DNA from: Nocardia higoensis
Lineage (GTDB): Bacteria; Actinomycetota; Actinomycetes; Mycobacteriales; Mycobacteriaceae
Reading direction: 5' to 3'
Length of the DNA: 64,000 bases
NCBI RefSeq assembly: GCF_015477835.1
Contig: NZ_JADLQN010000004.1
Span: 310,001 to 374,000, forward strand
Part shown: piece after piece, positions 7,841 through 16,568 of the stretch
How the letters are laid out: every line of letters starts with the position of its first letter
How positions within the stretch are numbered: position 1 is the first letter of the stretch
Program-made: the position numbers and the translations under genes
The notes under the pieces: model-generated
The model's database searches: none
The model's input: the letters and a program-made list of their open reading frames with translations, nothing else
Told to the model about the DNA's origin: nothing

Positions 7841-8056
7841 GTGCGGATGCGCTACGAGATCGAGGAAGACGACGAGTACACCATCGCCAAGGAGCTCTTC
7901 ACGCGACGGTGTGTGGCATGGGCCGCCGAGCGGGGACATCCAGCTGACGCACGCATCATGGCAGCGACACTGGATTCACCGACGCCTGCCGTTACGGCAC
8001 AAGGGCTGATTCGGCCGGTTCGGCTGAGCCGGGCAGGAAATTACCTGGGCCGATAG
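7841..8056 (+). CDS. Small acidic protein of unknown function, 71 residues
   Basis: The first 40 residues (MRMRYEIEEDDEYTIAKELF and on through a TRRCVAWAAERG stretch) are amphipathic and helical. They resemble the start of small uncharacterised actinobacterial proteins I have seen, while the last 25 residues look less conserved. GTG 7841 has a -10 box at leaderless distance; ATG 7847 is a possible alternative. It converges on lipA, leaving only 29 bp. The composition of the tail (VRLSRAGNYLGR) could mean that a frameshift replaced the original C-terminus, but I cannot prove this. No function is assigned. Confidence 0.45.
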   Translation: MRMRYEIEEDDEYTIAKELFTRRCVAWAAERGHPADARIMAATLDSPTPAVTAQGLIRPVRLSRAGNYLGR

Positions 8057-8085
8057 TGGTGGGTACCGGCCCAGGCCCGGGGCGG

Positions 8086-9159
8086 TCAGCTGCCGAAGCG
8101 GGCGAGGACCGCGGAAGCCTCCTGGGAGGCGGTGCCTTCCTCGGCGAGATGCGCCATGGCGGCGGGAATCTCGCGGCCGTGGTGGATCATGGCCTGAGCG
8201 TAGAGGCGACCGGCTCGGTAGGAGGAGCGGACCAGGGGGCCCGCCATGACGCCCGCGAAGCCCATGGCTTCGGCGGCCTTGGAGTGCTCGACGAATTCCT
8301 CCGGCTTGACCCAGCGGTCGACGGGGTGGTGGCGGGGGGAGGGGCGCAGGTATTGGGTGATGGTGAGGATGTCGCAGCCCGCGTCGTGCAAGTCGCGCAT
8401 GGCCTGGGTGACTTCCTCGGGGGTCTCGCCCATCCCGAGGATCAAGTTGGACTTGGTGACCAGGCCGGCTTCGCGGGCGGCGGTGAGGACCGACAGGGAG
8501 CGCTCGTAACGGAACGCGGGGCGGATGCGCTTGAAGATGCGCGGGACCGTCTCCAGGTTGTGGGCGAGCACCTCGGGGCGGGTATCGAAGACCTCGGCCA
8601 GCTGGGCGGGGTCGGCGTTGAAGTCGGGGATGAGCAGCTCGACGCCCGTCGCGGGGTTCAGACGCTTGATGGCGCGGACGGTTTCGGCGTAGAGCCAGGC
8701 GCCGCCGTCGTCGAGGTCGTCGCGGGCCACACCGGTGATGGTGGAGTAGCGCAGACCCATCGCCTGGACGGATTCGGCGACGCGGCGGGGCTCGTCGCGG
8801 TCGAGGGCGGCGGGCTTGCCCGTATCGATCTGGCAGAAATCGCAGCGGCGGGTGCACTGCTCGCCGCCGATGAGGAAGGTGGCTTCGCGATCTTCCCAGC
8901 ATTCGAAGATGTTGGGGCAGCCCGCTTCCTCGCAGACGGTGTGCAGGCCCTCACGCTTGACCAGGCCCTTGAGTTCGCTGTACTCGGGGCCCATGGTGGC
9001 GCGGGTACGGATCCACTTGGGCTTGCGCTCGATCGGGGTCTGCGCGTTGCGCGCCTCGATGCGCAGCAGTTTGCGGCCATCCGCTGTAGCGGTGGCCTGA
9101 GCAGCGGTGGCCGGGGTGGGGGTGCCGCCTTGCGGTGTCGGGGTGTCGACTGAGGTCAC
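8086..9159 (-). CDS. lipA: Lipoyl synthase
   Basis: A 357-residue radical SAM enzyme that inserts two sulfur atoms into octanoyl groups on E2 and GcvH proteins. The SAM cluster ligands C102-x3-C106-x2-C109 and the auxiliary, sacrificial cluster ligands C76-x4-C81-x5-C87 are present, as is the C-terminal RSSY whose Ser313 binds the auxiliary cluster. The first 30 residues are a low-complexity Thr/Pro/Ala extension, longer than in most homologues. GTG 9159 is chosen because TAAGGT lies 7 nt upstream. It follows lipB by 10 bp on the same strand, as in mycobacteria, yet seems to have its own promoter overlapping the lipB stop. The lipoyl acceptor SucB is encoded 2.4 kb further right. Confidence 0.97.
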   Translation of the reverse strand: MTSVDTPTPQGGTPTPATAAQATATADGRKLLRIEARNAQTPIERKPKWIRTRATMGPEYSELKGLVKREGLHTVCEEAGCPNIFECWEDREATFLIGGEQCTRRCDFCQIDTGKPAALDRDEPRRVAESVQAMGLRYSTITGVARDDLDDGGAWLYAETVRAIKRLNPATGVELLIPDFNADPAQLAEVFDTRPEVLAHNLETVPRIFKRIRPAFRYERSLSVLTAAREAGLVTKSNLILGMGETPEEVTQAMRDLHDAGCDILTITQYLRPSPRHHPVDRWVKPEEFVEHSKAAEAMGFAGVMAGPLVRSSYRAGRLYAQAMIHHGREIPAAMAHLAEEGTASQEASAVLARFGS

Positions 9160-9166
9160 CTGATCG

Positions 9167-9172
9167 ACCTTA
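9167..9172 (-). promoter_or_regulatory. -10 box TAAGGT of lipA, containing the lipB stop codon
   Basis: The TAA of TAAGGT is the lipB stop codon (9172-9170). Seven nt separate the box from GTG 9159, so lipA may be transcribed leaderlessly in addition to read-through from lipB. Confidence 0.5.
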
Positions 9173-9904
9173 CGCGCGTGCCGGATCCGGCTGGGACGCC
9201 GGTGTGCGGGGGATGTCGTGCTCGCTGACCGGCAGATCGCCGTTGAGGGCCTGCACGATGGCGGTGGCGACCATGGGCTTGACCTCGGCGACGGTGACCT
9301 CGCGGTCCAGTTCGCGGGTGAGGGTGGTGACGCCCGCGTCGGGGATGCCGCAGGGCACGATCGCCTGGAAGCCGTCGAGGGCGGAGTTGCAGTTCAGGGA
9401 GATGCCGTGCAGGGCGACGCCGCGCTGCACCCGGATGCCGATGGCGGCGACCTTGCGCTCGGCGAAGAACTCGGTGGCGGGCAGCCAGACCCCGGAGCGG
9501 CCCTCGACGCGGCCGACGGTCAGACCGAGGTCGGTGCACACGCTGATCAGGGCTTCCTCGAGGCGGCGCACATAGTCGACGACGTCGACGGGCTCGGCCA
9601 GGCGCACGATCGGGTAGCCGACGAGCTGACCGGGGCCGTGCCAGGTGATCTTGCCGCCGCGGTCCACCTGCACCACGGGGCTGCCGTCGATGGGCAGGTC
9701 GGCATCCTCGGTGCGGCGGCCCGCGGTGAACACCGACGGGTGCTCGAGCAGGAGCAGACGATCGGAACCGGCGTTCTCGGCGCGTTCGGCGGCGATGGTG
9801 CGCTGTAGTTCCCAAGCGGCGTGATAGTCGATGAGACCGAGGTCCTCGACGACGACGGGTGCGGTGTCGAAGCGAGCGGACCGAGCGGTGCGCGTGTCGT
9901 TCAC
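9170..9904 (-). CDS. lipB: Octanoyltransferase
   Basis: Transfers octanoate from acyl carrier protein to lipoyl domains, the step before LipA. With the start at GTG 9904 the protein has 244 residues, near the usual 210-250. It carries RGGKITWHGPGQ (82-93), the catalytic Lys151 (AERKVAAIG) and catalytic Cys185 in PCGIPDAGVTTL. The 9904 start is preferred because TAACGT sits 7 nt before it; the longer frame to GTG 9940 adds 12 residues without conserved sequence. It is followed by lipA. Confidence 0.96.
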   Translation of the reverse strand: MNDTRTARSARFDTAPVVVEDLGLIDYHAAWELQRTIAAERAENAGSDRLLLLEHPSVFTAGRRTEDADLPIDGSPVVQVDRGGKITWHGPGQLVGYPIVRLAEPVDVVDYVRRLEEALISVCTDLGLTVGRVEGRSGVWLPATEFFAERKVAAIGIRVQRGVALHGISLNCNSALDGFQAIVPCGIPDAGVTTLTRELDREVTVAEVKPMVATAIVQALNGDLPVSEHDIPRTPASQPDPARA

Positions 9905-9911
9905 GATCACG

Positions 9912-9917
9912 ACGTTA
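9912..9917 (-). promoter_or_regulatory. -10 box TAACGT of lipB
   Basis: Seven nt upstream of GTG 9904 on the minus strand, giving a leaderless arrangement. Confidence 0.5.
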
Positions 9918-10001
9918 CGCCCGGACGTGGAGGTGATCACAGCGACCCGCTGTGGTCGCCGCCACAGTGTTGCCGACCTGCGACAACGCCTCCAGCGGCG
10001 C

Positions 10002-10622
10002 TCAGTCGCCCGCCACGGGGAGGGTCAATTGCAGCAGGGTGAGGTCGAGCCAGCGGCCGAATTTACGGCCCACCTCCGGCATCCGCCCCACCTCGACGAA
10101 GCCGAACCGCTCGTGCAGGGCGATGGACGCGGCGTTGCCGGACTCGATGGCGGCGATCATCGTGTGCACGCGGCCGGAGCCGCGCGCCCGCTCGATCAGC
10201 GCGCCGAGCAGGGCGGAGGCCAGGCCGCGGCGATGGAACCGCTCGGCGATGTAGACGGAGTTCTCCACGCTGTAGCGGTAGCCGGCTTTCGGGCGGAACT
10301 GGCCGTAGTGGGCGTAACCGGCGAACTCGCCGTCGACTTCGGCGATGAGCACCGGCATGCCCGCGGCGCGGCGATCGCGGAACCAGGCCAGGCGGTCGGC
10401 CGGATCGGCTTCCTCGACGTCCCACAGAGCGGTGGAGGTCGCGATGTTGATGTTGTGGAGTTCGAGGATCGCGGGCAGGTCGTCCTCGATGGCGTCACGA
10501 ATGACGGTGTCCGGACGGGCGTGCGTGACGGTCAACGGGAACTCCAGAACAGAACTCGGCGGACGGCGGCCGCCCCGATCATCGCCGTTCACGACGATCC
10601 CCGGCAATGAGCGCTCGGTCAC
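10002..10622 (-). CDS. GNAT acetyltransferase, phosphinothricin acetyltransferase-like
   Basis: The protein has the compact GNAT fold: an N-terminal IRDAIEDDLPAILELHN opening, then SVYIAERFHRRGLASALL with the acetyl-CoA pyrophosphate-binding R-R-x-G-x-A loop, and the closing ALHERFGFVEVGRMPEVGRKFGRW typical of the Pat/YncA/MnaT group, which acetylates L-amino acid-like amines such as methionine sulfoximine or phosphinothricin. The first 33 residues from GTG 10622 look non-conserved, so an internal TTG start close to residue 30 is possible. It lies between lipB and the epimerase gene on the same strand. The substrate cannot be deduced. Confidence 0.85.
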   Translation of the reverse strand: MTERSLPGIVVNGDDRGGRRPPSSVLEFPLTVTHARPDTVIRDAIEDDLPAILELHNINIATSTALWDVEEADPADRLAWFRDRRAAGMPVLIAEVDGEFAGYAHYGQFRPKAGYRYSVENSVYIAERFHRRGLASALLGALIERARGSGRVHTMIAAIESGNAASIALHERFGFVEVGRMPEVGRKFGRWLDLTLLQLTLPVAGD

Positions 10623-10692
10623 GCGGGTCGACGGTCGGCGCCGCGGCCGGGGCTCGGCGGGGGCCGGATCCGGTGTCGGGGCCGAGGTGGGC

Positions 10693-11595
10693 TCAGCGCG
10701 CGTCGGTGTCCAGCAGGGCGGCCAGTGCGGAACCGATGGTGGGGTGACGGAACTGGTAGCCGGCCCGCTCCAGCACGGTCGGGATGGCGCGCGGGCCGCG
10801 CAGGATCGCCTCGTCGGCGAATTCGCCGATCACTGTGCGCAGCGCGATGGCGGGCACGATCAGCGGGGTCCGCCTGCCCAGCGCCCGGCCGATGGCGTGG
10901 TTGAACTCGGCATTGGTGACCGGGGCGGGCCCGACGGTATTGACCGGGCCGTCGATGGTGTCCTCGGTCAGGGCGAAGACGATGGCGCCGATCTCGTCTT
11001 CCAGGGAGATCCACGGGGTGTATTGACGGCCGTTACCGAGGCGAGCGCCGAGTCCGAGCCGGTAGAGCGGGCGCAGCATGCTCATCATGCCGCCGTGCCG
11101 GGAGAGCACCACGCCGCTGCGTAGCAGGACCGTGCGCACGCCCGCGGCGCGCGCGGGTTCGGTCGCGGCCTCCCAGTCCCGGCACAGGGTCGCCAGGAAC
11201 CCGGTGCCGGGCGGAGTCGTCTCGTCGACGACGCGATCGCCGGTGGCGCCGCCGTAGTAGTGCACGCCGCTGGCGTTGACCAGCACCGGCACGCCCGCGG
11301 CGGCCGCCTCGGTGGACAGCACATCGGTGGGTGTGATGCGGCTGTCGCGCAGCTCCTGTTTGAAGCTGCCGGTCCACCGCCGTTGTCCGAGGCCCGCACC
11401 GCACAGGTTCACCACCGCGTCGGCGCCACGCAGCGCCCGAGCGTCGAGCTCGGCGCGCGCGGGATGCCAGGTGAACTCGTCACGGGCCGCGACGGGACGG
11501 CGCACGAGACGGACGACACCGTGTCCGTCCCTGCGCAACGCGGCGACCAGCGCCGTCCCGATCAACCCGGATGATCCGGCGATCACGACCTTCAT
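10693..11595 (-). CDS. TIGR01777-type NAD-dependent epimerase/dehydratase (SDR39U1, Rv2216-like)
   Basis: A 300-residue atypical short-chain dehydrogenase/reductase. The Rossmann motif GSSGLIG (7-13) opens the protein, NASGVHYYGG holds the active-site tyrosine region, and a C-terminal DUF1731-like segment (RTVIGEFADEAILRGPRA) follows. The biochemical role of this family is unsettled. It lies 6 bp downstream of sucB on the same strand, the same order as in mycobacteria (sucB - Rv2216 - lipB - lipA), so it is probably co-transcribed with the E2 gene. Confidence 0.93.
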   Translation of the reverse strand: MKVVIAGSSGLIGTALVAALRRDGHGVVRLVRRPVAARDEFTWHPARAELDARALRGADAVVNLCGAGLGQRRWTGSFKQELRDSRITPTDVLSTEAAAAGVPVLVNASGVHYYGGATGDRVVDETTPPGTGFLATLCRDWEAATEPARAAGVRTVLLRSGVVLSRHGGMMSMLRPLYRLGLGARLGNGRQYTPWISLEDEIGAIVFALTEDTIDGPVNTVGPAPVTNAEFNHAIGRALGRRTPLIVPAIALRTVIGEFADEAILRGPRAIPTVLERAGYQFRHPTIGSALAALLDTDAR

Positions 11596-11601
11596 CGGCG
11601 T

Positions 11602-13335
11602 CTACAGACCCAGATCGGCCTCGAACGCGGCCTCTTCGAGGCGGTGCCGGATCGTGGTCAGGAAGCGCCCCGCGTCGGCGCCGTCGATGAGGCGGTGATC
11701 GTAGGTGAGGGGCAGGTAGCACATGGACCGCACGCCGATGGATTCGCCGCCGGTCTCGTCGGTCACCACCACCGGCCGCTTGACGATCGCGCCGGTGCCG
11801 AGCATGGCCGCCTGCGGCGGAACCAGGATCGGAGTGTCGAACAGCGCGCCCTGGCTGCCGATATTGGTGATGGTGAAGGTGCCGCCCGCCAGCTCGTCGG
11901 GCTTGAGACCGCCGTTGCGGGCGCGGTCGGCGATATCGGCGATGGCGCGGGCCAGACCGGCCAGCGACAGGTCGCTGGCGTTGTGGATCACCGGGGACAG
12001 CAGACCCTGTTCGGTGTCGACGGCGATGCCGAGGTGCACCGAGGCGTGGTAGGTGATCTCCTTGCTGTCCTCGTTGTAGGAGGCGTTGACGTTCGGGTGC
12101 ACGCCGAGCGCCTCGACCACGGCCTTGGCGAAGAACGGCAGGAACGTCAGGTTGACGCCCTCGCGCTCCTTGAACGCCGCCTTGGCCTGCGAGCGCAGCG
12201 CCGCGATCTTGGTGACGTCGGCCTCGTGGACCTGGGTGAGCTGCGCGGTGGTCTGCAGCGACTCACGGGTCTTGATGGCGGTGATCTGGCGGATACGGTT
12301 CACCTTTTGCGTGGTGCCGCGCAGGTGGGCCAGCTTGGCATCGGCCGCCGGAGCGGCGGGCGCGGCAGCGGCGGCGGGAGCCGGAGCAGGAGCCGGGGCG
12401 GGCGCCTTCTTGGCCTCGGCGGCGGCGAGCACATCCTGCTTGCGGATGCGTCCGCCGACACCGGAGCCCTTGACGGCGGCCAGGTCGACGCCGTGTTCCT
12501 CGGCGAGCTTGCGCACCAGCGGGGTCACGTACGGGGTGGCATCGGAGTCGGCCGCGGGCTCGGCCTTCGGGGCCGGAGCGGGCTGCTCGGCCTTCGGCGC
12601 GGGTGCGGGCGCGGGCTTGGGCGCGGGTTCCGGCTTGGGCTCGGGCTTCGGTTCCGGCGCGGGTTCCGGCTTCGGTGCCGGGGCGGGCTCGGCCTTCGGC
12701 GCGGGCGAGCCGCTGCCGATGATGCCGAGCTGGCCGCCCACATCGACGACATCGTCTTCCTGGGCGGTGATCTCGAGCAGCGTGCCCGCGACCGGTGACG
12801 GGATCTCGGTGTCGACCTTGTCGGTGGAGACCTCGAGCAGCGGCTCGTCGACCTCGACCTGATCGCCGACCGCCTTGAGCCAGCGGGTGACGGTGCCCTC
12901 GGTGACCGACTCGCCCAGTTCGGGCATCTTCACCGCAGTGCCCTCGGCGGAACCGGACTGCTGCGGGGCCTGTTCGGCCTGCGCGGGCTCGGGTTCGGGC
13001 TCGGCGGCCGCGACTTCCTCGGCGGGCGGCTGCGCGGCCGGAGCCTCGGCGGCGGGGGCGGATGCCGCGGGCGCCTCGGTGGGGGCAGGTGCTTCACCTT
13101 CGCCGGAGATCACGCCGAGCTCGCCGCCGATCTCGACGACGTCGTCTTCCTGGGCGACGATCTTCGACAGCACGCCCGCCGCCGGGGACGGGATCTCGGT
13201 GTCGACCTTGTCGGTGGAGACCTCGAGCAGCGGCTCGTCGACCTCGACCGTGTCTCCTTCCTGCTTCAGCCACCTGGTCACCGTTCCCTCGGTGACGCTC
13301 TCACCAAGAGCCGGCATCTGGACGGAGAAGGCCAT
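11602..13335 (-). CDS. sucB: Dihydrolipoamide acyltransferase E2 component with two lipoyl domains
   Basis: A 577-residue E2 core protein (DlaT/SucB type), which carries acyl groups in the pyruvate and/or 2-oxoglutarate dehydrogenase complexes and in mycobacteria also serves peroxide defence. Two lipoyl domains carry identical TDKVDTEIPSP motifs, with the modified lysines at K43 and K172. A long Pro/Ala/Glu/Lys linker (205-262) leads to the peripheral subunit-binding domain (266-305). The acetyltransferase core ends with YDHRLIDGADAGRF, where H547 and D551 are catalytic. ATG 13335 follows a GAGGAG site; reading further upstream gives only non-conserved sequence. The near-identical lipoyl segments make the two halves of the gene prone to recombination. 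Confidence 0.96.
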   Translation of the reverse strand: MAFSVQMPALGESVTEGTVTRWLKQEGDTVEVDEPLLEVSTDKVDTEIPSPAAGVLSKIVAQEDDVVEIGGELGVISGEGEAPAPTEAPAASAPAAEAPAAQPPAEEVAAAEPEPEPAQAEQAPQQSGSAEGTAVKMPELGESVTEGTVTRWLKAVGDQVEVDEPLLEVSTDKVDTEIPSPVAGTLLEITAQEDDVVDVGGQLGIIGSGSPAPKAEPAPAPKPEPAPEPKPEPKPEPAPKPAPAPAPKAEQPAPAPKAEPAADSDATPYVTPLVRKLAEEHGVDLAAVKGSGVGGRIRKQDVLAAAEAKKAPAPAPAPAPAAAAAPAAPAADAKLAHLRGTTQKVNRIRQITAIKTRESLQTTAQLTQVHEADVTKIAALRSQAKAAFKEREGVNLTFLPFFAKAVVEALGVHPNVNASYNEDSKEITYHASVHLGIAVDTEQGLLSPVIHNASDLSLAGLARAIADIADRARNGGLKPDELAGGTFTITNIGSQGALFDTPILVPPQAAMLGTGAIVKRPVVVTDETGGESIGVRSMCYLPLTYDHRLIDGADAGRFLTTIRHRLEEAAFEADLGL

Positions 13336-13595
13336 GTCCGTTGACTCCTCTGACTGCTCGACGGGTTCTACAACAGTTGATCTTCCGCCGGGCGTCCACC
13401 GCGGTCGCGGCGAAAACCCGGAAAGCCTCGCGGATTCTGCGCGGCATCGGAGATCGGTGTGGTTCTTTGTACCGTCGACCATCCTTGCACCCGCCGCCGT
13501 GGCGCGTAGCACAGGGCGGTCAGTTGACCGCGAGCTGGCACTATGGAATCGACGCCGGTGAGAACTTTCACCGGAGGAGTAGGAGGTCGGCGCGG

Positions 13596-13943
13596 ATGGG
13601 TCTGTGGAGGCGCCTGCGTGGTGCGATGAGCCGGGGCGGCGGCGGCGTTTCGGGTGCGGACGCGCGGTATCTCGCCGACTGGGTGCGTACCCACACCGGC
13701 GTCGAGGGATACATCGAGCCCAAGACGACGGTGACCGACGTGACGGTGGTGCTCGTCGCCGCGGACGGCGAGTGGACACGACGAATCGTCGGCGAGGCCG
13801 GAGCGCGGAAGCTGGCCGGTGATCTGCGAATTCCGGTCTACGACGTGGCGAAGACCGGCTATCCCCAGCGCATGCGCGACTTCGACGAACGCAAGCGCAT
13901 CGAGCGGCGCAAGGCGTTCGAGGAGGAGTTGCGCGATCTGTGA
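13596..13943 (+). CDS. Conserved small oxidoreductase-like protein of unknown function, 115 residues
   Basis: The start at ATG 13596 is fixed by AGGAGG at 13581-13586. The protein has a basic N-terminus (MGLWRRLRG), a central beta/alpha segment (TTVTDVTVVLVAADGEWTRR) and a very charged C-terminal helix (RDFDERKRIERRKAFEEEL). I recognise this kind of protein only as a conserved hypothetical found beside sucB/pepA in mycolic-acid actinomycetes. It is divergent from sucB, with 260 bp between them that must contain both promoters, and converges on pepA across a strong hairpin. It has no signal peptide, so it is cytosolic. Confidence 0.75.
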   Translation: MGLWRRLRGAMSRGGGGVSGADARYLADWVRTHTGVEGYIEPKTTVTDVTVVLVAADGEWTRRIVGEAGARKLAGDLRIPVYDVAKTGYPQRMRDFDERKRIERRKAFEEELRDL

Positions 13944-13945
13944 TG

Positions 13946-13983
13946 CCGCACGGGGACTCGTGGTTTCGCGAGTCGCCGTGCGG
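13946..13983. terminator. Bidirectional hairpin between convergent genes
   Basis: CCGCACGG/CCGTGCGG (13946-13953 / 13976-13983) and GACTCG/CGAGTC inside it form a 14-bp stem with one G-G mismatch and an 8-nt loop. It sits between the 115-residue gene and pepA. Confidence 0.7.
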
Positions 13984-14003
13984 TCGTCACTGCTCGGACG
14001 CCG

Positions 14004-15518
14004 TCACTGCTCCGCGGCGATGTCCTCGAGGACCGCGATGAGGGTGCGGACCGGGACGCCGGTGCCGCCCTTGCCGATGTAGCCGAACGGGCCGCCGGTG
14101 TTGTAGGCCGGGCCCGCGATGTCCACGTGTGCCCACTGGACGCCCTCGGGCACGAACTCCTTCAGGAACAGCCCTGCCGAGAGCATGCCGCCCCAGCGAT
14201 GCGGTGCGACATTGGCCAGATCGGCGATCTTGGAGTTGAGATCCTGGCGCAGTTCGGCGGGCAGCGGCATCGACCAGCCGTTCTCGCCGACCGCGCGCGA
14301 GATCCCCGCCACCCGGTCGCGGAATTCCTCGGTGCCCATCACACCGGGGGTCCTGGTGCCGAGGGCGACCATCTGCGCGCCGGTCAGGGTGGCGACGTCG
14401 ATGAGGAATTCCGGATCGTCCTCGCACGCACGGACGATCGCGTCGGCCAGGATGAGCCTGCCCTCGGCATCGGTGTTGAGCACCTCGACGGTGGTGCCGC
14501 CGTACTGGGTGAGCACGTCGCCGGGCCGCTGGGCGGTGGCCGAGGGCATGTTCTCGGCCATCGGCACGGTCGCGGTGACCGTGATCGGCAGGCCGAGCCG
14601 GGCCGCGAGCAGGACGGTGGCCACGACCGCGGCGGCGCCCGCCATGTCCGAGGTCATGTTCTCCATGTTGGCGGCGGGCTTGATGGAGATGCCGCCGGTG
14701 TCGAAGGTGATGCCCTTGCCGACCAGCGCGACCTTCCGCTCGCCGCCCGCGTAGCTCAGCCGGACCAGCCGGGGCGGGCGCGAGGAGCCCTTGCCGACGC
14801 CGAGCACGCCACCGTAACCATGGTCTTCCAGGGCCTTCTCGTCCAGCACCTCGACCTCGAGACCGGCGCCGCGGCCCAAAGTCTCGGCGCGGGCGGCGAA
14901 CTCGGCCGGGTAGAGGTGGCTGGGCGGGGTGTTGACGAAATCGCGTGCGGTGGCGACGGCTTCGGCGACCAGCGCGGCGCGGATGAGTTCCGCCTCACCG
15001 AAATCGGCGGTCGGCACCAGCAATTCCACGCGCGCCAGCGGACCCTCGTCGGCTTTGGGGGCGGATTTCGCCGAGCGGAACGGGATGAAGGTGTAGGCGC
15101 CGAGGTAGAAGCCCTCGGCGGCGGCGCCCAGATCCAGGCCGCCCAACGTGGTGGCGACGAGTTCGGTGCCGCTGAGCGAGCGCGCGGCCACCCCGGCGCT
15201 GCGACGGATCTGCTCGGCGTCGACCTTCTCGGCCGGGCCCAGGCCGACCGCCAGCACGCTGGTGACATCGTCGAGGCCGGCGGGAGCGGGCACCCGGGTC
15301 AGTTCCTCGGCCTTGCCCTTGGCGCCCACCGCGCCGAGGGCGTCGAGCAGGTCCGCGCGTACCTGTTCGGTGAGGACGTCACCGAACAGGTCGTCGGGGG
15401 CGATGGACGGACCGTTCTCCGAGGACGTCAACCCGATCACGAGCACGTCGGTGTCCGGGCTCAGTGATTCGGTGCGCGCCAATTCGGGTCCGAGTGGGCG
15501 ATCTGCAACAGCGGTCAT
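14004..15518 (-). CDS. pepA: Leucyl aminopeptidase (M17)
   Basis: A 504-residue M17 family cytosolic metallopeptidase, releasing N-terminal residues and possibly acting on Cys-Gly in thiol turnover. The signature NTDAEGRL is at 348-355, and the metal-binding/catalytic region VGKGITFDTGG has K268 and D273. Length and the two-domain layout are normal. ATG 15518 is favoured because TAGCCT lies 6 nt upstream; a GTG two codons earlier is possible. It is 2 bp from the end of the TetR gene on the same strand, but the -10 box inside that gene's last codons suggests independent transcription. Confidence 0.96.
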   Translation of the reverse strand: MTAVADRPLGPELARTESLSPDTDVLVIGLTSSENGPSIAPDDLFGDVLTEQVRADLLDALGAVGAKGKAEELTRVPAPAGLDDVTSVLAVGLGPAEKVDAEQIRRSAGVAARSLSGTELVATTLGGLDLGAAAEGFYLGAYTFIPFRSAKSAPKADEGPLARVELLVPTADFGEAELIRAALVAEAVATARDFVNTPPSHLYPAEFAARAETLGRGAGLEVEVLDEKALEDHGYGGVLGVGKGSSRPPRLVRLSYAGGERKVALVGKGITFDTGGISIKPAANMENMTSDMAGAAAVVATVLLAARLGLPITVTATVPMAENMPSATAQRPGDVLTQYGGTTVEVLNTDAEGRLILADAIVRACEDDPEFLIDVATLTGAQMVALGTRTPGVMGTEEFRDRVAGISRAVGENGWSMPLPAELRQDLNSKIADLANVAPHRWGGMLSAGLFLKEFVPEGVQWAHVDIAGPAYNTGGPFGYIGKGGTGVPVRTLIAVLEDIAAEQ

Positions 15519-15520
15519 GG

Positions 15521-16480
15521 TCACAGGCTATTCGGTCGGTTCCGCATCGTGCAGCGGACGTCCAGGGGTGTGGCGTGGCGGTGCGCGATGCCGTCGAGGA
15601 GCAGGGCGACGGCGCTGGTGAGCAGGTCGTCGAGATCCAGGGCGCCGGCCTGGGCGAGGGCCGGGGACAGCGTGGGGTGGGTGCCCAGGGTGCGCAGATC
15701 CGGCTCGTCCGGCGATGTGGTGTCCTCGGGATCGCCGCCGGATGCGCTGTCCGCGCGCCGGTCACGATCGGAGGCCGACAGCAGGGCGAGGCCCTGGACC
15801 AGTCCGGACAGGGCGAGGTAGGTGGTGAGCAACTCCTCGGCCGGAACGTGGAACCGGCCCAGCGCCGCGAAGGTCCGCTCGAGTGTGTCGAACAGGGCGG
15901 GACCGAGTGGGGGACGGGTGCGGGCCAGCACCGGCAGCATCCAGGCGTGCTCGCGGTAGAGGCGCCATTCGCGATGCGCCTCCTGAGCCACAGCGCTGCG
16001 CGGATCGGCGCGGAGGGGATGCGGGCGGCGCGCGTGTTCGGCCATGACCAACTCGGTCATCGCCGACAGCAAGGCTTCCCGGTCCGGGTAGTGGCGGTAG
16101 AGCGCGGCGGTGGCGACACCGAGATCGCCTGCGAGGCGGCGCATGGTGAGTCCGCCGAGACCGTCGCGGTCGGCCAGGGCGACCGCGGTCCGGGCGATCG
16201 TCACGCGGGTGAGGCGCTCGGGCCGCGGCGGCCGGCGATCGGTGGGGGCACCGGCGGCGCGGAGCGCGCGGCGGGCTCGGTAGGCGCGGGCCTGGCAGGA
16301 CCGTGAACAGTAGCGGCGGGGCCTGCCGCGGTTCGCAGAGTCGAGGCGGCGGCGGCACAGGTCGCACCGCGTGGCCCGCGGGTCCGTCGCGTCGGCGACG
16401 GGAATCCGGTCCTCGCGGGAACTGCGGGCACCGCGAGAGCCTCGACTGTCGGAGGGGTGGCGTTCGCCGGCTTTCGACAC
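15521..16480 (-). CDS. TetR-family regulator with N-terminal zinc-finger-like motif
   Basis: About 319 residues if started at GTG 16480; a GTG at 16552 would add 24 residues. Residues 92-138 form the TetR helix-turn-helix (LTMRRLAGDLGVATAALYRHYPDREALL). The C-terminal domain (about 140-300) is of the TetR_C_11/tetracyclin-repressor type. Ahead of it is an arginine-rich block with C39-x2-C42 and C58-x3-C62, the layout of a small zinc-binding FCS-like finger, seen in a subset of actinobacterial TetR proteins. It is divergent from a GNAT gene, which is its likely target, and two palindromes lie in or beside the shared promoter region. The ligand is unknown. Confidence 0.85.
   Translation of the reverse strand: MSKAGERHPSDSRGSRGARSSREDRIPVADATDPRATRCDLCRRRLDSANRGRPRRYCSRSCQARAYRARRALRAAGAPTDRRPPRPERLTRVTIARTAVALADRDGLGGLTMRRLAGDLGVATAALYRHYPDREALLSAMTELVMAEHARRPHPLRADPRSAVAQEAHREWRLYREHAWMLPVLARTRPPLGPALFDTLERTFAALGRFHVPAEELLTTYLALSGLVQGLALLSASDRDRRADSASGGDPEDTTSPDEPDLRTLGTHPTLSPALAQAGALDLDDLLTSAVALLLDGIAHRHATPLDVRCTMRNRPNSL
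15525..15530 (-). promoter_or_regulatory. -10 box TAGCCT of pepA
   Basis: Lies 6 nt upstream of ATG 15518, embedded in the 3' end of the TetR gene. Confidence 0.45.
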
Positions 16481-16493
16481 ACGAACAAGTGTG
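16478..16493. promoter_or_regulatory. Palindrome CACAC-N6-GTGTG over the TetR gene start
   Basis: CACAC (16478-16482), spacer GAACAA, GTGTG (16489-16493). It spans from a weak -10-like CACACT to the proposed GTG start of the TetR gene, the ideal place for autorepression. Confidence 0.45.
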
Positions 16494-16539
16494 ACGAAAA
16501 TCTGGAGAAGCACTACCGCCGTACCTACTTTGGCGTTCG

Positions 16540-16550
16540 GAACAGTGTTC
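16540..16550. promoter_or_regulatory. Perfect 11-bp palindrome GAACAGTGTTC before the GNAT gene
   Basis: GAACA-G-TGTTC, 19 bp before the GNAT start and about 50 bp from the other palindrome. Both sites contain GAACA followed by GTGT, consistent with one repressor controlling both directions. Confidence 0.45.
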
Positions 16551-16568
16551 ACAACAGGAGGTAGGGGA

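Noticed and set aside
13336..13779. 148-residue N-terminal extension of SucB
   Set aside because: The extension is basic and serine-rich without a lipoyl motif, and ATG 13335 has a ribosome site followed directly by the lipoyl domain.
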